In this document: positions 11,401 to 25,300 of the stretch, piece after piece | How positions within the stretch are numbered: the first letter of the stretch is position 1 | Layout: every line of letters begins with the position of its first letter | NCBI RefSeq assembly: GCF_036370855.1 | Contig: NC_088101.1 | Span: forward strand, 40,842,544 to 40,906,543 | DNA from: Dromaius novaehollandiae | Lineage: Eukaryota > Chordata > Aves > Casuariiformes > Dromaiidae | Length of the DNA: 64,000 bases | Direction of reading: 5' to 3' | The notes under the pieces: generated by a model | Database searches by the model: none | What the model saw: only the letters and a program-made list of their open reading frames with translations | What the model was told of the DNA's origin: nothing | Program-made: the position numbers and the translations under genes

Positions 11401-14400
11401 TGTCTAATGTTCTCGTGGTTATTTTTTCCAGCACTTTTTCTACATAATACAGCCAAGAAAAGACTCTGAAGAAACACCTTTGATTTCTGCAAAGAATAAC
11501 AGAGTTTTTATATGGCTTCATTACTTCAATACACTGTTCTTATTTTGACTACAAATGTAATTACAGACAAATTTTCAAAAGTATTTAACAACTAAAAAGG
11601 CCAAAAATCCAGGTGCCCTATCATTTAACTATTTTTGAAAATACCTCAGGTCCATGAGTCAGCTGTTTGATGGTTTGGATAATGGTTTGATGGTTTTATT
11701 TTTTTAAATCATATAGTCTTCCTTTTAACACTTGCTTTCACATGAAATAACATTTTAGATGTTATTTAGACTTCATTCAAATGTTGAGGAATTAGGAGAG
11801 AACATATCTCTAAAAACAACAGAAATGTAATATAAAGGAACAAGACCAATACAGTCCATGATTACAGAAGATTATTTTCTTGCTTCGTCATAGTCAAGGT
11901 TTCTCACTTGAGCATATGATGCTATACCTGAAAATACTAGAAAACTATTAAACGTGCTAAAAATAACAAACAATATGTTGGGAACAGTTAAACATCAGTA
12001 TTAAGCTTTGGATGATTTGTGCCTTATTTAGGGGCATTAGATGCAACACTGCAAATTCTCTCTCTTTACTGATCTACAGAGATCATCTTCAACTGTTGAT
12101 CGATTTAGAAAAGGCTGGGTTTTAGATTATCTGCAAAAAAGATATTGCAATGTATACTTTACCTTGAGGGCAAGAGCAGTGAACTCCATTTGTTAAACAA
12201 AGATTTGCACTAATTCTCAGGAATAAGATAAGTAATAAATTCAAATATTTGCTGAATATTTTGTAATTAGTTGAGAGGCCAAAGCCTCAATAAACTAAAC
12301 AGAGCCTTCTCAATAAACTAAAATACTTGTTGGTAACTGTTTATACTGTTGTTTTGGATAGGAACTTATTTTCAGTGACATTAATGGTAACATAGCAAAA
12401 ATGTAATCTATTTGACAATGAAAATCTGGCCTGTGAAATACTTTGCTTGTACTTTTTAGCAAACAAAGGAAGTCTGACTGTCAGCAAAATCCTAGAAAAA
12501 TACATGTAAATTGTATTTGATTTGGAACAACAAACTCCCGCATTTTTTTTCAAATGTCCACCCTGACTTCCAGGATTAGCTGTGAACAACATTCATTAAG
12601 GATCATGGTAGTAGGAGAATGAAATGTGCGTTTCCTTTACACATCATCCGTGCTCCATGTTGGTGCACAAATCTGCTTACAGGGAGGGAAATGCCAGCCT
12701 AAATTTGAAACATTAATGGCACTAACATAATAAAAGTAAACCTATATATTTAGGGTCACTGTAGGACACTGTGACAGACCTGCATTGGAACTGTGAACAA
12801 GAAAGAAAGAATACTCTTTAATCTTTATGCTTTACTCTGTAACCTTTATGTTTCTCCAGCAGCACCATCTAGCCTAACGATTCAGGCCAGAAGATTTTTT
12901 TTTCCTCTCATAATTTAATTCAAAATCTGGTTTAGGCTTAAAAATTGCATGTTAGGTAACAGAGTTGACAGGCAGTGGTCCTCACCAGGTGACAGAGTCA
13001 TAGTGACTGTCATTGTTTATCAATATCCCCTAACTAGGCCACTAGGCCACAAATGCAGTTAAGCTTTTACCAGCACCTCCATGTATTAACTTCCTGTACC
13101 CTTGCTCCTAAGTGGAGTTTCTTTGGGGCTTCACGGACAGCCACACAGTGCCACCCAATGTCCTCAGTGAGCAATGAACTTTTTCTAAAATCTGTATTCA
13201 GTCAGGTAAGAAACCAAAATCTCCAGATTAAGACTTGAAACATCACAGAGTGGGGAACAGCGGAGTCAGCTGGGACACTTCAGCTGGGAAAAGGGGTGGT
13301 TCAGAGGGGCCATCAAGGGGATCTGTCAAATCAGGAGCAACCTGGGTAGCGCAGGCTGGCTCTTTATTTTTATTTCATGTCTGTCTTTTATTTTTATACA
13401 AGAAACAGAGAATAGCAAAGGAAGCTAGTAGAAGTCAGCTTCAAAACAAAAGCAACAGGTTTTCACATGACAGATATCAGACCCGGGAACTCCTTACCAA
13501 AGGATATTCTGGGTACAAAATGTTTACATGGGCACAAGGGGAACCTGGGCATGTACTTGGAAAGGAGGGAACTATTGAGGGTTACTAAACACATAAACAG
13601 CTGAAACTACAGGGTGGGCAAATACTCAGTAGAAACATGAGTTGTCAATTGTCTCAATAACCCACAATCACCTACACAGCTATGTTCATCTGTATTACAT
13701 ATGAGAGGAGGAGGTTTTCTAGGACTATATATACCACCATATATATTGCTGGATATAGCTGTAGCCCCAACATAGGGATATGCAGCTGTATAGCACGATA
13801 AAACCAAGACACCCCACATGACATTAATCTGGGATGAGACACCAGTCATAGTTCAGAAACACCCCTGCATAAACCAGCACCTGCATTGCCTTTATCATGA
13901 TTTTAATTACTGAAGATCCAAAGAAAATCATCTGTCTAATCAGACAGAGAGAATCCAAGGAGTGTATAAAATACTCTCACCGATAAAATCGATGATTTTG
14001 CCAGAGCATTAACAACCCTATTAAATGGCCTACTTAAGCGACAAGCCTAAACTGAGTAAGAAAAGCGCTTGCTGAGGAAGCCAACAAAATGCCATCTTCA
14101 GCTCTTCAGTGTGCTGTTACAAGTAATGGAGATAATCCCAAACCCTTTCTTCATATTTAATTAATTGGTTGACAGACAAAATAAGTCATAGGTGTGTATT
14201 AGCATCTTATGTACCTTATTAGCATCTTATACAGTATCTTATATATGTTGTGTACTGATTTTCTCACACACACATACATAAACGACTACATGCAAAGGCT
14301 GGCGAAATTGTGTTTGTGCTCCACAAGGCCTTAAAAATGCTTTATGACAAAGCAAGATCCAACCCATCACACAGCCACGGGCAGCTGCTCTCAAGATCCA

Positions 14401-15561
14401 TGCTACAAGCATATTTGAAAGAAGTTAAAAGAACAAAGTCCCTTCTGGATTTCTAGACTGCTATACCAATGCATACGTGTGTGTGTCTGTTTGTATATAT
14501 GTGATTTTTTATATATTAATTTAAATAAACTGTATTTGTTCATCTGGGGAGAAATGCATACGTTTGTGTATGCTACACACAGCACACCTGATGCTGACGG
14601 GAATAGATGACGGTTCCCACTCACATTTTTTGTGGATGGGACTTAGGTTGCATAGGAGGTAAGGACATGGAAGCTGGGACAACACAGCCATCTACCGGCC
14701 GCGGCGGGGTAGGTTAACTTCTTTGAGAAGGCTTGTCTTTCCGTGTCCAGAAATTCAGTTTTGTAGTGTGGAATCTCGGCCCAGCTGATTTCAGTGGAAC
14801 TTTTATTTATACTCCTGGGTTATAAAGTATGGCATCGCTTCTAACCGCAATTAGAAATGCATCTAACTGGACTCTCTGTTTATCAACAATTTTCAAAAGT
14901 ACTTAGTTAAATATTTTCAATGTGGCCACTTTCTGCATCAATAAAACTGCCTCTCATCATCATGTACTTATAATTACGTCAACGTCTCTTTGAATGTTGC
15001 ATTTTCCAGCTTTCCTACCAAGATCCAGAAGAACCCCAAATCTTCTTAGTGCTTCCTTTGCAAGAGGTAATGCGCAAAACTGGCCAGGATCAAATCGCAG
15101 GTGTTAAGTCAGGCCTAGCAGTTTTCACATGGGATTCGCACGCCAGACCGGCAGATCCAGCTACAGCCCGTCACACTAGACGCGTTACGGGGATCCTGTC
15201 CGCACGGGGCTGTTCTGGGCACCTCCACGCGACCAACGCGTCCCTCCGTACTGGGCAGCCTGCTAGTTTGGTCACGTTTCTCTACTCCAGGTTCACCGCC
15301 GAGAAATCCCGCCTGGGACCCGAGACACCTCCCCCGTCAAAACCGCGGTACGTAAATAAATATATGCGTACGTCAAAGCAGACACCCGCGTGACGCCGGC
15401 GCCCCGCCCGGCTGCACGCCCGGACACGCCGCGGACAGCCCACAGCGCCGGGCCCGCGGCCCCGCCGGGCCGGGCCGGGGGCGGAGCCGGCGGCGGGCCG
15501 GGCCCGGGCGGTGCCGCCGCCGCCGCCGCCGCCATCCCGCCCCGCCGCCGCCACCGCCACC

Positions 15562-15727
15562 ATGAGCTGCGCCGCGCTGCTGGGGCCCCGGGGGCCGCGG
15601 CTGCTGCGGGCCGCCGCCGGCCCGTCCCGCTGGAGCCGGCGGCGCAGCGGCGGCTGCGAGCCGGCGGCGGGCGGCGCGGTGCGCATCGGCTGCGCCTCGG
15701 GCTTCTGGGGGGACACGGCGGCCGCAG
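15562..15727 (+). CDS. AtuA-like exon 1, leader plus start of domain
   Basis: Residues 1-55 plus one base. The ATG has a good context (gccaccATGa) and is followed by the Arg-rich, acid-free leader [20 protein letters not shown] and further arginines, then [16 protein letters not shown]. Donor GCAG|GTAGGC. The frame is open upstream but has no other ATG before this one. Confidence 0.9.
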
Positions 15728-18700
15728 GTAGGCGGCGGCCCGGGGGGCGGCAGCCGCGGGGAGCCGGGCGGGCGGCGGCGCTCGGCCCGGCGCGTTGCGC
15801 AGCGCCCTGAGCCGCCGCGTTGCGTAAGCGGCCGGGGCGAAGCCGCCGCACGCCCGGGCGAGGCGGCCCCGCGGCGGGAGCCGGTCGCCGGCAAGGCCGT
15901 GGCCAAGAGCAGGGGCAGGGGCGGCCCGGCCGCGGTGTGCGCGGTGCCCTGCCCGCCCGGGCGGCGGGGGCCGGCGGCGGCGCGAGGCGGCTCCCCTCAC
16001 CCCCCCCCCCCCCGCCCGGGCCCGGGCCCGGGCGCGCCCGCGCAACGGCCGCCGGGGCTAACGGCCGCCGCTCTCCGCCCGCTAGTGCCGCAGCTGCTGT
16101 ACGGAGGGAAGCTGGACTTCCTCGTCTTCGACTATCTCTCCGAGATCACCATGTCGCTGCTGACCGCTGCCAAGGCCAGGTCTCCCGTAAGTAGCTGCGG
16201 GGCTGACCCCGGGCGGGGGGCATCCCAAAATCCAGCCTCTGCACTAGATCACATATATGTATATAGGTGAAGGAATGGTTTCTTCCGCTGCTGAAACAGA
16301 GCCCGGACAGCCCGATGCCTGTGTACGCCGCTTTGCTCCATCGGCTGTGCGCTGGAGTTGGGCAGCCAAGCTGGGGACAGCACGAGCGCCCTGTCAGTGT
16401 TTGCCCCGCGTTGACCGAGGCTGGACCAGACCCTTGCTAAGCTCCCGTCCGAACTAAGTCACCCTACGAGTCTAATCTAGCATCTGTCAGGCTCTTGAGA
16501 AAGCTGCCCGTTTGCTTTCGTATTTTTCTACTGGCATGCTGTTATTTGTTCTTGAGGAATACCTGGTTTTCATATACTAAAAACAATCACGTCTTTTTCT
16601 GTAGCCTTGCATAAATGTTTTGAAAACTAGTCATTCTTCAGTGTTTTCTTCTGTCAGGCAAGGAAAAGGGGTTGGGTTGATTTATCCTTAACAAAGAGTT
16701 ACAGCTTTTTGTTGTTTCAGGTTTTGGGTTACACTCCTGATTTTGTCTCCACTGCAATGGCTCCCTATATAAAAGACATTCACAGGAAAGGTATGCTGCT
16801 CATTCTGTGAGTTGGTATCTTAGTGAATTTAAGTTGTTTAGATATATAGTGTAGCTTACTAGAAGCAGTTGTTTTCCACCCCACGTTTTGCTTTTCTGTG
16901 GGAATAATATTTTAAACACCAGTAGAAATCCCCTCCCTGATTGTAGCAAGTGCAAATCTGGTGGTAGCACTTAAACTGGGTCAATTTAAAATGTTTGCCT
17001 GTAATTATATATAGAGAGATATATATTTATCTGTCTTTATGTAGTTGTTATTGTAGCTTTAAATCAGGAATGGAAGATAACTTTGTGTGCAAATCTTTGC
17101 ATTGAAAATGTGCTAAGTTCTTGTTTTGACAAACTAAAAATTTGTCAACCTTCCTGAATAGTTCTAGGTTTGTATATAGGAGTATAATTTATTTTCTGGT
17201 CATTTATTTCTCTTGCCATTTATATTAGTATATCTTCATAACTTGCTCAGTTCGAGAGGAAAAAGTGAATTATTTCTTCTAAGCTCCCAATACAGTCTGG
17301 AATTTATGTATAGATGCATATTTCTGTTAAAATGAAGCAGTTTGAAGAACATAATTGCTTTGAATGACTGGCATCAAATGTTGTACTTTCAGGAGCTGTT
17401 GTGACACTATCTGTTTCCTCATCATGGCTGTGTCTCTTTGGTTACTTCCCATATGTCAAAGATCATGTACAAATGGAAGAAAATGATCTATAACAATTTT
17501 TTTTTCTGTATAAGACTTCTACATTGAATCAATCAGTTCCTTTTATTTCACAGTATAAAGGAGGTTGATACTTTAATGTAATTTTAATACTTTACTTGAT
17601 TAGATGTCTGACACGTTGCAGAGATGATGTCTTGCTTGTGTTTCAGCATGCTTTAAGTTTTTGGAATACAAGTGATTGTTAGTGTTGCTGAACTCACTTT
17701 GTCGTTTCTGTTTAGGTGTTCGTGTCATCAGTAATGCCGGTGGAATTAACCCACTTGCTTGTGCAGCTGCCCTTCAGGAGGTGGCAAAGAAAGCAGATGT
17801 TGACTTGAAAATAGCTGTCGTTGCTGGAGATGACCTGATGAGTGAGGTATTTTACTTTGTCGTAAGGCTTAGGATTGCGAAAGTTCTTTTCTGTAGCAAA
17901 AGATGGCATTTATTATCCTATGAGAGCTTGTCTTGTGCATCCTTCTGCAGTATCTCCTGCTAAAAGCATCTAAAATTGCTGCTTCATTTTTTTTTATGCA
18001 TGAAAGTAATCTTTGACACATTTTGTTTGGTGTATAAAGGGATGAATTTCATAAGACCCTGTCTGCTGCCATATACCTTTTTGAAGCAGATTGTGAATCC
18101 CTGATCTAAGGTCTTCTCTCTCTTCAGGAGAATATAGCATGTGCTGTTACTTACGGCTTCTGTCTAAAATAATAATAATAAATACCTAATCTCTTAAATT
18201 AAGATGTGGTGTCGTTACCACATGGTCAAATGTTCATGCCTCCTGGCTGTTTTTAGTAGTTTGCACTCATTACCTGTTGTTACTTTGTTTACAAGTAGTT
18301 GTTTCTTAAGTAATTAGTTTATGGTCTTTTCACTGAATTTGAAATCTAGAGATGAAATACATGGGTTTTTTTGTCTTATTTTAAAGGCCTTTTTTTTCCT
18401 GTACAGATTCTCATTCTGCAAAAAATGTTGGCCATACCTGAAAACATACCATGAAAACAATTCTATGCATTGGTAATGTTTAAAAGGTGATAAGTTGGAA
18501 CTACGTTTCAATCTCTGCCTGCAACTTGAAAAATTGTTAATCTCCATAGGCTGTATCTAATTATTCCTTGCATGCTATTGAGTATGGAGGAAGCTTGAAT
18601 AAACTTCTTTCTTCACAAATCATGTGCAGTAGGGCAGAAATGTCTGCCCTGTTGTAATTAGCGTAACATCAGTGGTCCCATATTTCATTGCTGGTATGAT

Positions 18701-19309
18701 GGTGAAAAGGTTGTTACTTGAGGCTGGCATGGATGTTTCTTATCTGAAATGGATTGTTTTCTATCTCATTGTTGTCAATACATAAGTGATATGAGCAAAA
18801 TACAGCCTTAGAGATAATTTCATACTGTTGACACCAAAACTCATGAATAAGATTAGGAAATGTCATTTGTGGTTTAAAAGATCTCAATCCTTACTCAAAG
18901 TATACTAAATTCAATAGAAGTAGAAGGTTTTTTTAAATGCTAGGTTACTGGCTGATTGTCATAGTGATGGGAGATACTTGGACGAAAGGTTGGATGTAAA
19001 CACACAAACACAAAAAAAAATTTGTTGAGCTAATTTGATAACGTTCATGAAAAAGATCAGCTGTCAGAAAAGTTGTTAAGATGCTGATAAATATTCCATG
19101 TTAATATGTTGAAAAATATCTGGGAAAAGTTCTGCCGTTCCTAAAACATCAACTATTCTCCAACCTGAACTGATACTCTTTTAGGAGTTGCCGAATCTGG
19201 TAGTCCAATAGAGGCAAGGCTGCTGCAGCTCTATGTCCTGAAGTCTAGCTCGTAGTGAGGATGCACATGTGTTCCAGAGAGGTGCACATGCATGTGTACA
19301 CACTGTATA

Positions 19310-19346
<37 letters not shown>

Positions 19347-22300
19347 GTATGTGTATATACATACATATATACACCTATCTATACATTATATATATGTATA
19401 TACAATGTGTGTGTATATGTGTGTATATATATACATACATACACATATTGTATGTGTGTGTATATATGTATATATACGTATATATACACACATATACAAT
19501 GTGTGTGTATGTGTTTATATATACACACATATACAATGTGTGTGTAAGCACATGTTAAAATGCACACACACCCATCTACACATAACCACACGCATATATA
19601 ATATGTATACACACACATATATACGAACACACAAGGCAGTCACGCAGTTCAGCACATATGGAAGAAACACAACACTTAGGCAAACACAAGCAGCATGAGT
19701 GAGCTGATCGTGTTTCCCATCTCCAAATGATCAAGATAAAAGCCCAGTGGTGGAAAATATACAGTATGGATCCCTGTCGTAGCTGGGCTCAGACACTCAG
19801 TCTATCCAGTAGCTGGCGCCTAGATCCCCAGGTCTTCCCAGTTACTAGCACCTGGGCATATGAGCCCCCAAGACCTGCAGCCCTGCTCCAACTGCTAGTA
19901 CTCGGACCTTCGTGCGCATGCACACACGCTCTATAGATCCCTCCGGAAACTAGCCTTATGCATTGAGTCAGTCCAGTTGCTTGCCTCTGGATTCCCTGTT
20001 CTCCCCAATTGCTTTATGTGCAAATACACTCACACACAAATGAGTCCCTCTGGTAACATGCTATACTGAGGAAAACAGCAAAGTACTGCCTGGAGCTGCA
20101 GCATTAGCCTTGTTTTTTGGCTATGCGACCATTGCTGTTACAGTAGACATGTTTTTGTTGGTATGGTTTGATTTATTCAGTTCTACAGGAATTAAAGACA
20201 GTTTCAAACTCTAAGGAATATATCAGCTTGTTGTAGTTGATCATCTGTGAATGGACTAGCATTCTTTCTTTTTCTGTGTTCAAGAACACTATGATTAAAA
20301 AGGTATGTAAAGCTTTCCATTGATTTGTATTTTGTTTTGAATTTTAACAATTGTACTTTTCTTTAAAGTTGCTACAAAGTGGATCTGATATTAATAAAAG
20401 ATTTACACTAAATACATACAAAACATCCATAGACGTGAGTTTTGTTTTTTCTTTTAATAGAAAGAGAACCTGAAAGGAGCTGGTATCATTGATTTAGAGA
20501 GTGGCAGACAATTTCCAGAGAGCATTCACAGCATGAATGTGTATCTTGGGTGAGTTGTATAAACAAGTCTTTATTGAGGGGGGAGGGGATATAACATATT
20601 GACTACGTGACATTGTTTTGATTTGCAGGTAGAACAACCTAATACTTAAAGTTCTCTGTTGCATAATTAAAGCTACCAGAAAAATAGATCTCTCTTCTTT
20701 GTTGCTTCTGAATAAATTTTTAATTCATAACTTTGCCAGTTGTGACTCTTTAGGATTACATTTCCTGAGAATCTTCAGGTTTTAGTTCAAGCCAAAATCG
20801 CTTTAGTTTAATTATAACAATCCCCCAAATCCTTTCGTATATGCAGAGTATCCTGTCACTGCATGGAGCAGGATTGTTCAGGTTTGTCATCCCTAGAGAA
20901 ATGCAACTCCGAAGTGGAGGTACCATGACACACGATGAATGCTGTAGAAGATTTCAGTATTTGTGTTTCAAATTTTGTACTTTTGAAACTTTGGAGGCTG
21001 CCTTTTTAGAACAGATCACGGTTCTGAAAGATCTTAGGTACTTTCTTTATGATGCTGAGTGCCTCCTGAAAATCTGTTAAGTGTGCTTGTTCTAGCTGGC
21101 CATTTGTGAATGGTTACATCTTCATTGTCATCATCAACTTTCTCAGAGGAATCAAGGTAAATCAAGTCTATCGAAAGTGAAGGACTGAGAAGTGGGACAA
21201 CAGTCAGGCATTCCCAAAACCTAACATCTCTTCTGGTTGACAGTCCTGGTGATCCTGCTTTTGTTTTTTTGTCCTCTATGCTCTATATATCATCCCTTCT
21301 GTATTTCTTTTCTGTGTATTTCTTAAGTCCCTACACACAGTGCCCCTCTATTACGTTAATCTGGATGGCAAAAACTGTCATGCTCTCTCTTGTATTGCTG
21401 TCATTGCAATTTCTAGGAATGCGTTTCTGGCACATGGCAGGGTATGGCTGTATCTAACACAAAGTATATTTTTCTCTGTAAAACAAGGATCTTCTAATAG
21501 CTTACTCTTTCAATTTGTCTTTATTGTTTCCTGTTACAGTTGTTGCTAGATTTTCTGTTTGTTAATCTTTTGGTTTGCAACATTTGTGGATCATAAGTAA
21601 TTGTAAATGAGGTCTAAGAAATAATGATTAATATTTATAACCATGAGAAAGTGTTAACTTCAGTCTTGATGAGTCATGATTTATTCATGATTTTAAAAAA
21701 GAAAAAGGTCCAAGTCAAAGCAGAGAGGACAAAAGCAGACTAGTTACTAGGATGATGGATTTTAAAAATCTGTCTCTGCTCAGCTTTGCTAACAGCTGCT
21801 ACAGCAGCAGAGAAAGGAGAGTCTTGCTCTTGATTTTCTAATACAGGCAGCGTTTCTTTATGGGACTCTCTTTCTCCGATGAGTTGAAATGCAAAACTAT
21901 TCCCAGTGCCTTAGATCAGCTGTGCTTCATAAATTATGTTTTTCTTTGACATCATCAGCAGTGGAGGCTTATTTGTAAACCAAAGGGAAATTTATATATG
22001 TCTGTAAAACAATTTGAAATCATAGCATACTGGGTAAAATCTGTAAGTTACGTAGATTGGCCTTGTTTTTTTTAATTCCCTAAGTCAGGTAATGTTTACA
22101 GTTTTTATTTTTTAATTCAGAATGCAAACTCCACCTCAAAAATTTGCATTGAGATACAGATTCTGAAGTGTTTCTTCTGTCCCTCATGATTTGGACTATT
22201 ATAAATTCTGCAGATTGAACTCATGTACATCTTCAATAATAAGATCCAAGCTGCTTTACTTGCTGACATACTGCTTTTTAAAGGTAGTTATGCAGTTGCT

Positions 22301-25300
22301 GTGTCACTATCCTGCATATTTGTATGAAGAAATCCTATTTGTGCTGCTTACCAGTGACTATTGCTTCACACTATGCTCAGAGGTGTAAATTCTTCCAGTA
22401 TGCTGTATATTTGCTTACTTATCTTGCTAGTATCCTTTAGTCTACGTAGTGTTGGCTAAATATGTATTTATTTACATTATATGTTATTTACATCATTAAG
22501 ATGATAACTTCTGTGCATTCTAACCTTTCTCTGAACAAAAGCAGGGCTAAGTCCTTTTGTAGAAACTTTATAAAAATCTTGGTTTTGTTCTTAAAAGCAC
22601 CCAGATAATGTGGTTTGTGTTTTCAAGCTGCCTATTTCATGAATGATGGAAGAATCCAGTACAGAGCATGGGTTTAGAAGCCAGGAGTCATGCATTCTGG
22701 GCAAAGGTTTCTTACTAACCTTCTGTCCAAACTTGAGCAGTTCACCTGGTTGAATATTTTCAAGCACTGCTAGTTCTGATTGGGCTAACTTTTACTAAAC
22801 GAATCTGGAAAATCTGTTGCCTAAGCCTCTTCAGAAATAATCAATGCACAATGCTCTTCTTTAGATCGGTTGATGTTGTTTTAAAAACATTCACTATGTA
22901 TACAAAATGACTAATTGATTTTAATTTAAGTGATCAGGACATTTAAGTGATTTTATTCTATCTGTGTCAGAGAACTGATTTTTAAGCAATGTTTTAAAAA
23001 GTGAGAGTGTACATTGTTTTGTTTTGTTATCTTTAGAGCAAGACCAATAAGCAGGGCTCTGGACCTCGGAGCTGATATTGTTGTGACTGGTAGATGTGTT
23101 GACAGCGGGATTGTATTAGGACCCCTCATCCATTCAGTAAGTTCAAGTTAATTATCATATGACGCTGAACATGTGGGAATCAATATTCAGTAATCATTGT
23201 CAGGTATTTCTGCTTCTTAAGAAAATGTAGGCACTAAATGAAAAACAGTGAACTCTTATATTTTTGTTTCCTTTTTTTTTTTTTTCCTACATGAATGAAA
23301 TTTTGCCAACTTTCACTGCTTCTAAATTTATAGCAGGGATATATAAACATGCATATATCATGAAGCTGGAAATCATCTCAATGAAGTTCAGGGAATTTTG
23401 CCTTGTCTTACCAGGATTTCACTTGTAACCTTTTTTCACTTCATATTCAGTGCCTAAGGTTAAAAAACATACATTTTTCTTTACCACAAGGTGGCACTTG
23501 TAGATCTCATTTTGTTTCAGGGGAAAAAAGGCTCTCGAGGTGGTCTAAAACACTGGTCTTTTTCAATGGGTAAGCAGTTCTATTTTAAGAAGTTGAGTTT
23601 GTGTGACATTTTTCAAATTCTTTCAGTTTCAAGAAATAATATAAGGCAGGATATGTGGTTTTCTGCAGTGTTTTTAGTAGCATGTGCACTTTTGTGAATG
23701 ACCACAGACTGTGGAACATTCAAGATTTCTTTTGGTATGTATTTAAAAATATACTGGGGTACGTGTAAAAGTTTTTTGAAGAGGATGAGACTGTGTAGCA
23801 ACTCAAATCTGCCTGCAGTTCCTACTAACTAGTTAGATTGTTCTGTAGATTTCTGCAGTTACTTAAAAAATATGTACCATGCATTGTTACTCAGAGCAGT
23901 GAACATATTATATTCTGTTTCCTCTATTGTATAAAATGTTGTATTATATAATATATTTGTATTTTTCTTCTAGTTTGGCTGGAATAGGGACGAATTTGAC
24001 TTACTAGCTGCAGGAAGGTAAATGATATCAGAAGAAAAAATTGTATTCAATATCAAATTATGTCAGAATAACAGAACTTTAACGTGCAAAATCTCTAATG
24101 CTCATATTATTGAATTCATTTGTTTGAATGTTACGGTTCGGCTCACTTAATCTCTTGTTAGAACTGAACTCATAAAAACTTCACTTTGGAACCACTTAAA
24201 ATAACAAAATGAGGGAAAGAGTGAATGATTTTATTAAACAGCGTAATTTTTTCTTCTTGTCCATTTTGTGTCAAAAGAAGTGAACTCTTACAGTACAGAC
24301 CAGTGATTCTCAGCTTTTTCTATTTGGGCATCACTGTTGATAGTTGAGATGGCAGCAGCTCTTGTCCTCAAACATGCACAGAAGGAAAGAATCAGTCATT
24401 GGTCAGCATCCATTTATGGTTTTGCAGAAGCTGGGTGAGAGTATCCCCATTTGCAAAACTAGCTGTAAACCCTAGGGTTAGGAATTGGATGCAGAAAGTA
24501 CAGGGTGAAAATCTGCTTTATCTAATTTAATTTTCTGCATCATCTTTACTGTGTTGAAGTCATTAAAAATGAATGACTATTTAGATAATCTCGGTGCACC
24601 TAGTAGTAGTATTTTGGACCTCCTATTGCTTGAGAATAAATGCAGAAAGAAATTCTGGCTCCACTGAGTTGGAGATGTAGTGAGTAACCACTTGGTTTAG
24701 AGAGAACAGGATTTCTCCCATAATTCTTTTAGGTAGTCAGTATTTATAGAATGTCACAATCAAAGATTTGAAAATCGTAGTACATTCAGTTCAAGGATGT
24801 CCTTTGCCTTTAAATGAGACCTTTTAACTCTGGATTAAAAGTGAGTTTTGCATAGTTAGTTACTAACAATGCAGACCAACCAGAATACTGAATTTCGGTC
24901 AAGATTTTTGGAGATGAGCAGTCAAACTTGCTTTTGGTGTCACATGATATCTTTTCAGATTGTTTTCAGTTTTTTTAGAGAGTTCATTTGCTTCTTCATG
25001 TAAAAGTCTAGTTCTTTTAAGCCTTATGTTAGACTTTCAAAATCCCTAGTTATATTTAATACAAAGTTTATAAATGTAGTACTGGATGCTTATGGAAAAT
25101 TTTTAGCATGTTCTGTTACCTAGCTTTCTTTTCACTGTACTATAATACTTTTACGCTGGACTTGTGAAACTTTGTTTTACAAAATACTTAGTTATTTGAA
25201 CATTTGCCATTTTCCCAGCCTTGCAGGTCATCTCATTGAATGTGGTGCTCAGTGTACAGGTGGAATATTCACTGACTGGCATACAGTACCAGACTGGTAG

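Larger units (their letters stand above)
7412..15150. other. intergenic region between FGG and the AtuA-like gene
   Basis: No exon or RNA gene could be supported. It is AT-rich, with two MIR-like SINE fragments near its left end (listed separately). A degenerate repeat built on aactatcaat lies at about 7,500-7,580, and a short duplication of the phrase cttattagcatcttat at about 14,195-14,235. Open frames of up to 117 codons (for example 13235-13588) have no recognisable protein content. Confidence 0.6.
15150..16250. promoter_or_regulatory. CpG island promoter of the AtuA-like gene
   Basis: Abrupt GC- and CpG-rich block in otherwise AT-rich DNA, covering the region upstream of exon 1, exon 1, intron 1 and exon 2. 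GC boxes are abundant (gggcgg and its complement), and CRE half-sites occur at about 15,369 (acgtca) and 15,392 (tgacgcc). No TATA box is evident. A GCC-triplet run (about 15,512-15,533) sits just upstream of the ATG, probably in the 5' UTR. Such promoters are typical of broadly expressed genes; the exact transcription start cannot be read. Confidence 0.85.
17847..20460 (+). other. AtuA-like intron 4
   Basis: 2.6 kb. Holds the large TG/TA microsatellite and the degenerate minisatellite listed separately; otherwise AT-rich with nothing recognised. Confidence 0.7.

Noticed and set aside
13235-13588. 117-codon plus-strand frame in the intergenic region
   Set aside because: No recognisable domain, no promoter or splice context, and lies in AT-rich non-conserved-looking sequence.
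15282-16194. Long open frames on both strands (up to 250 codons) through the CpG island
   Set aside because: High GC removes stop codons by chance; the translations are Arg/Pro/Ala/Gly low-complexity and conflict with the verified exons 1 and 2 of the AtuA-like gene.
19255-19698. Open frames of 80-147 codons rich in Tyr, Ile, Val, Cys and His
   Set aside because: They are translations of a TG/TA/CA microsatellite, present on both strands and in several frames.
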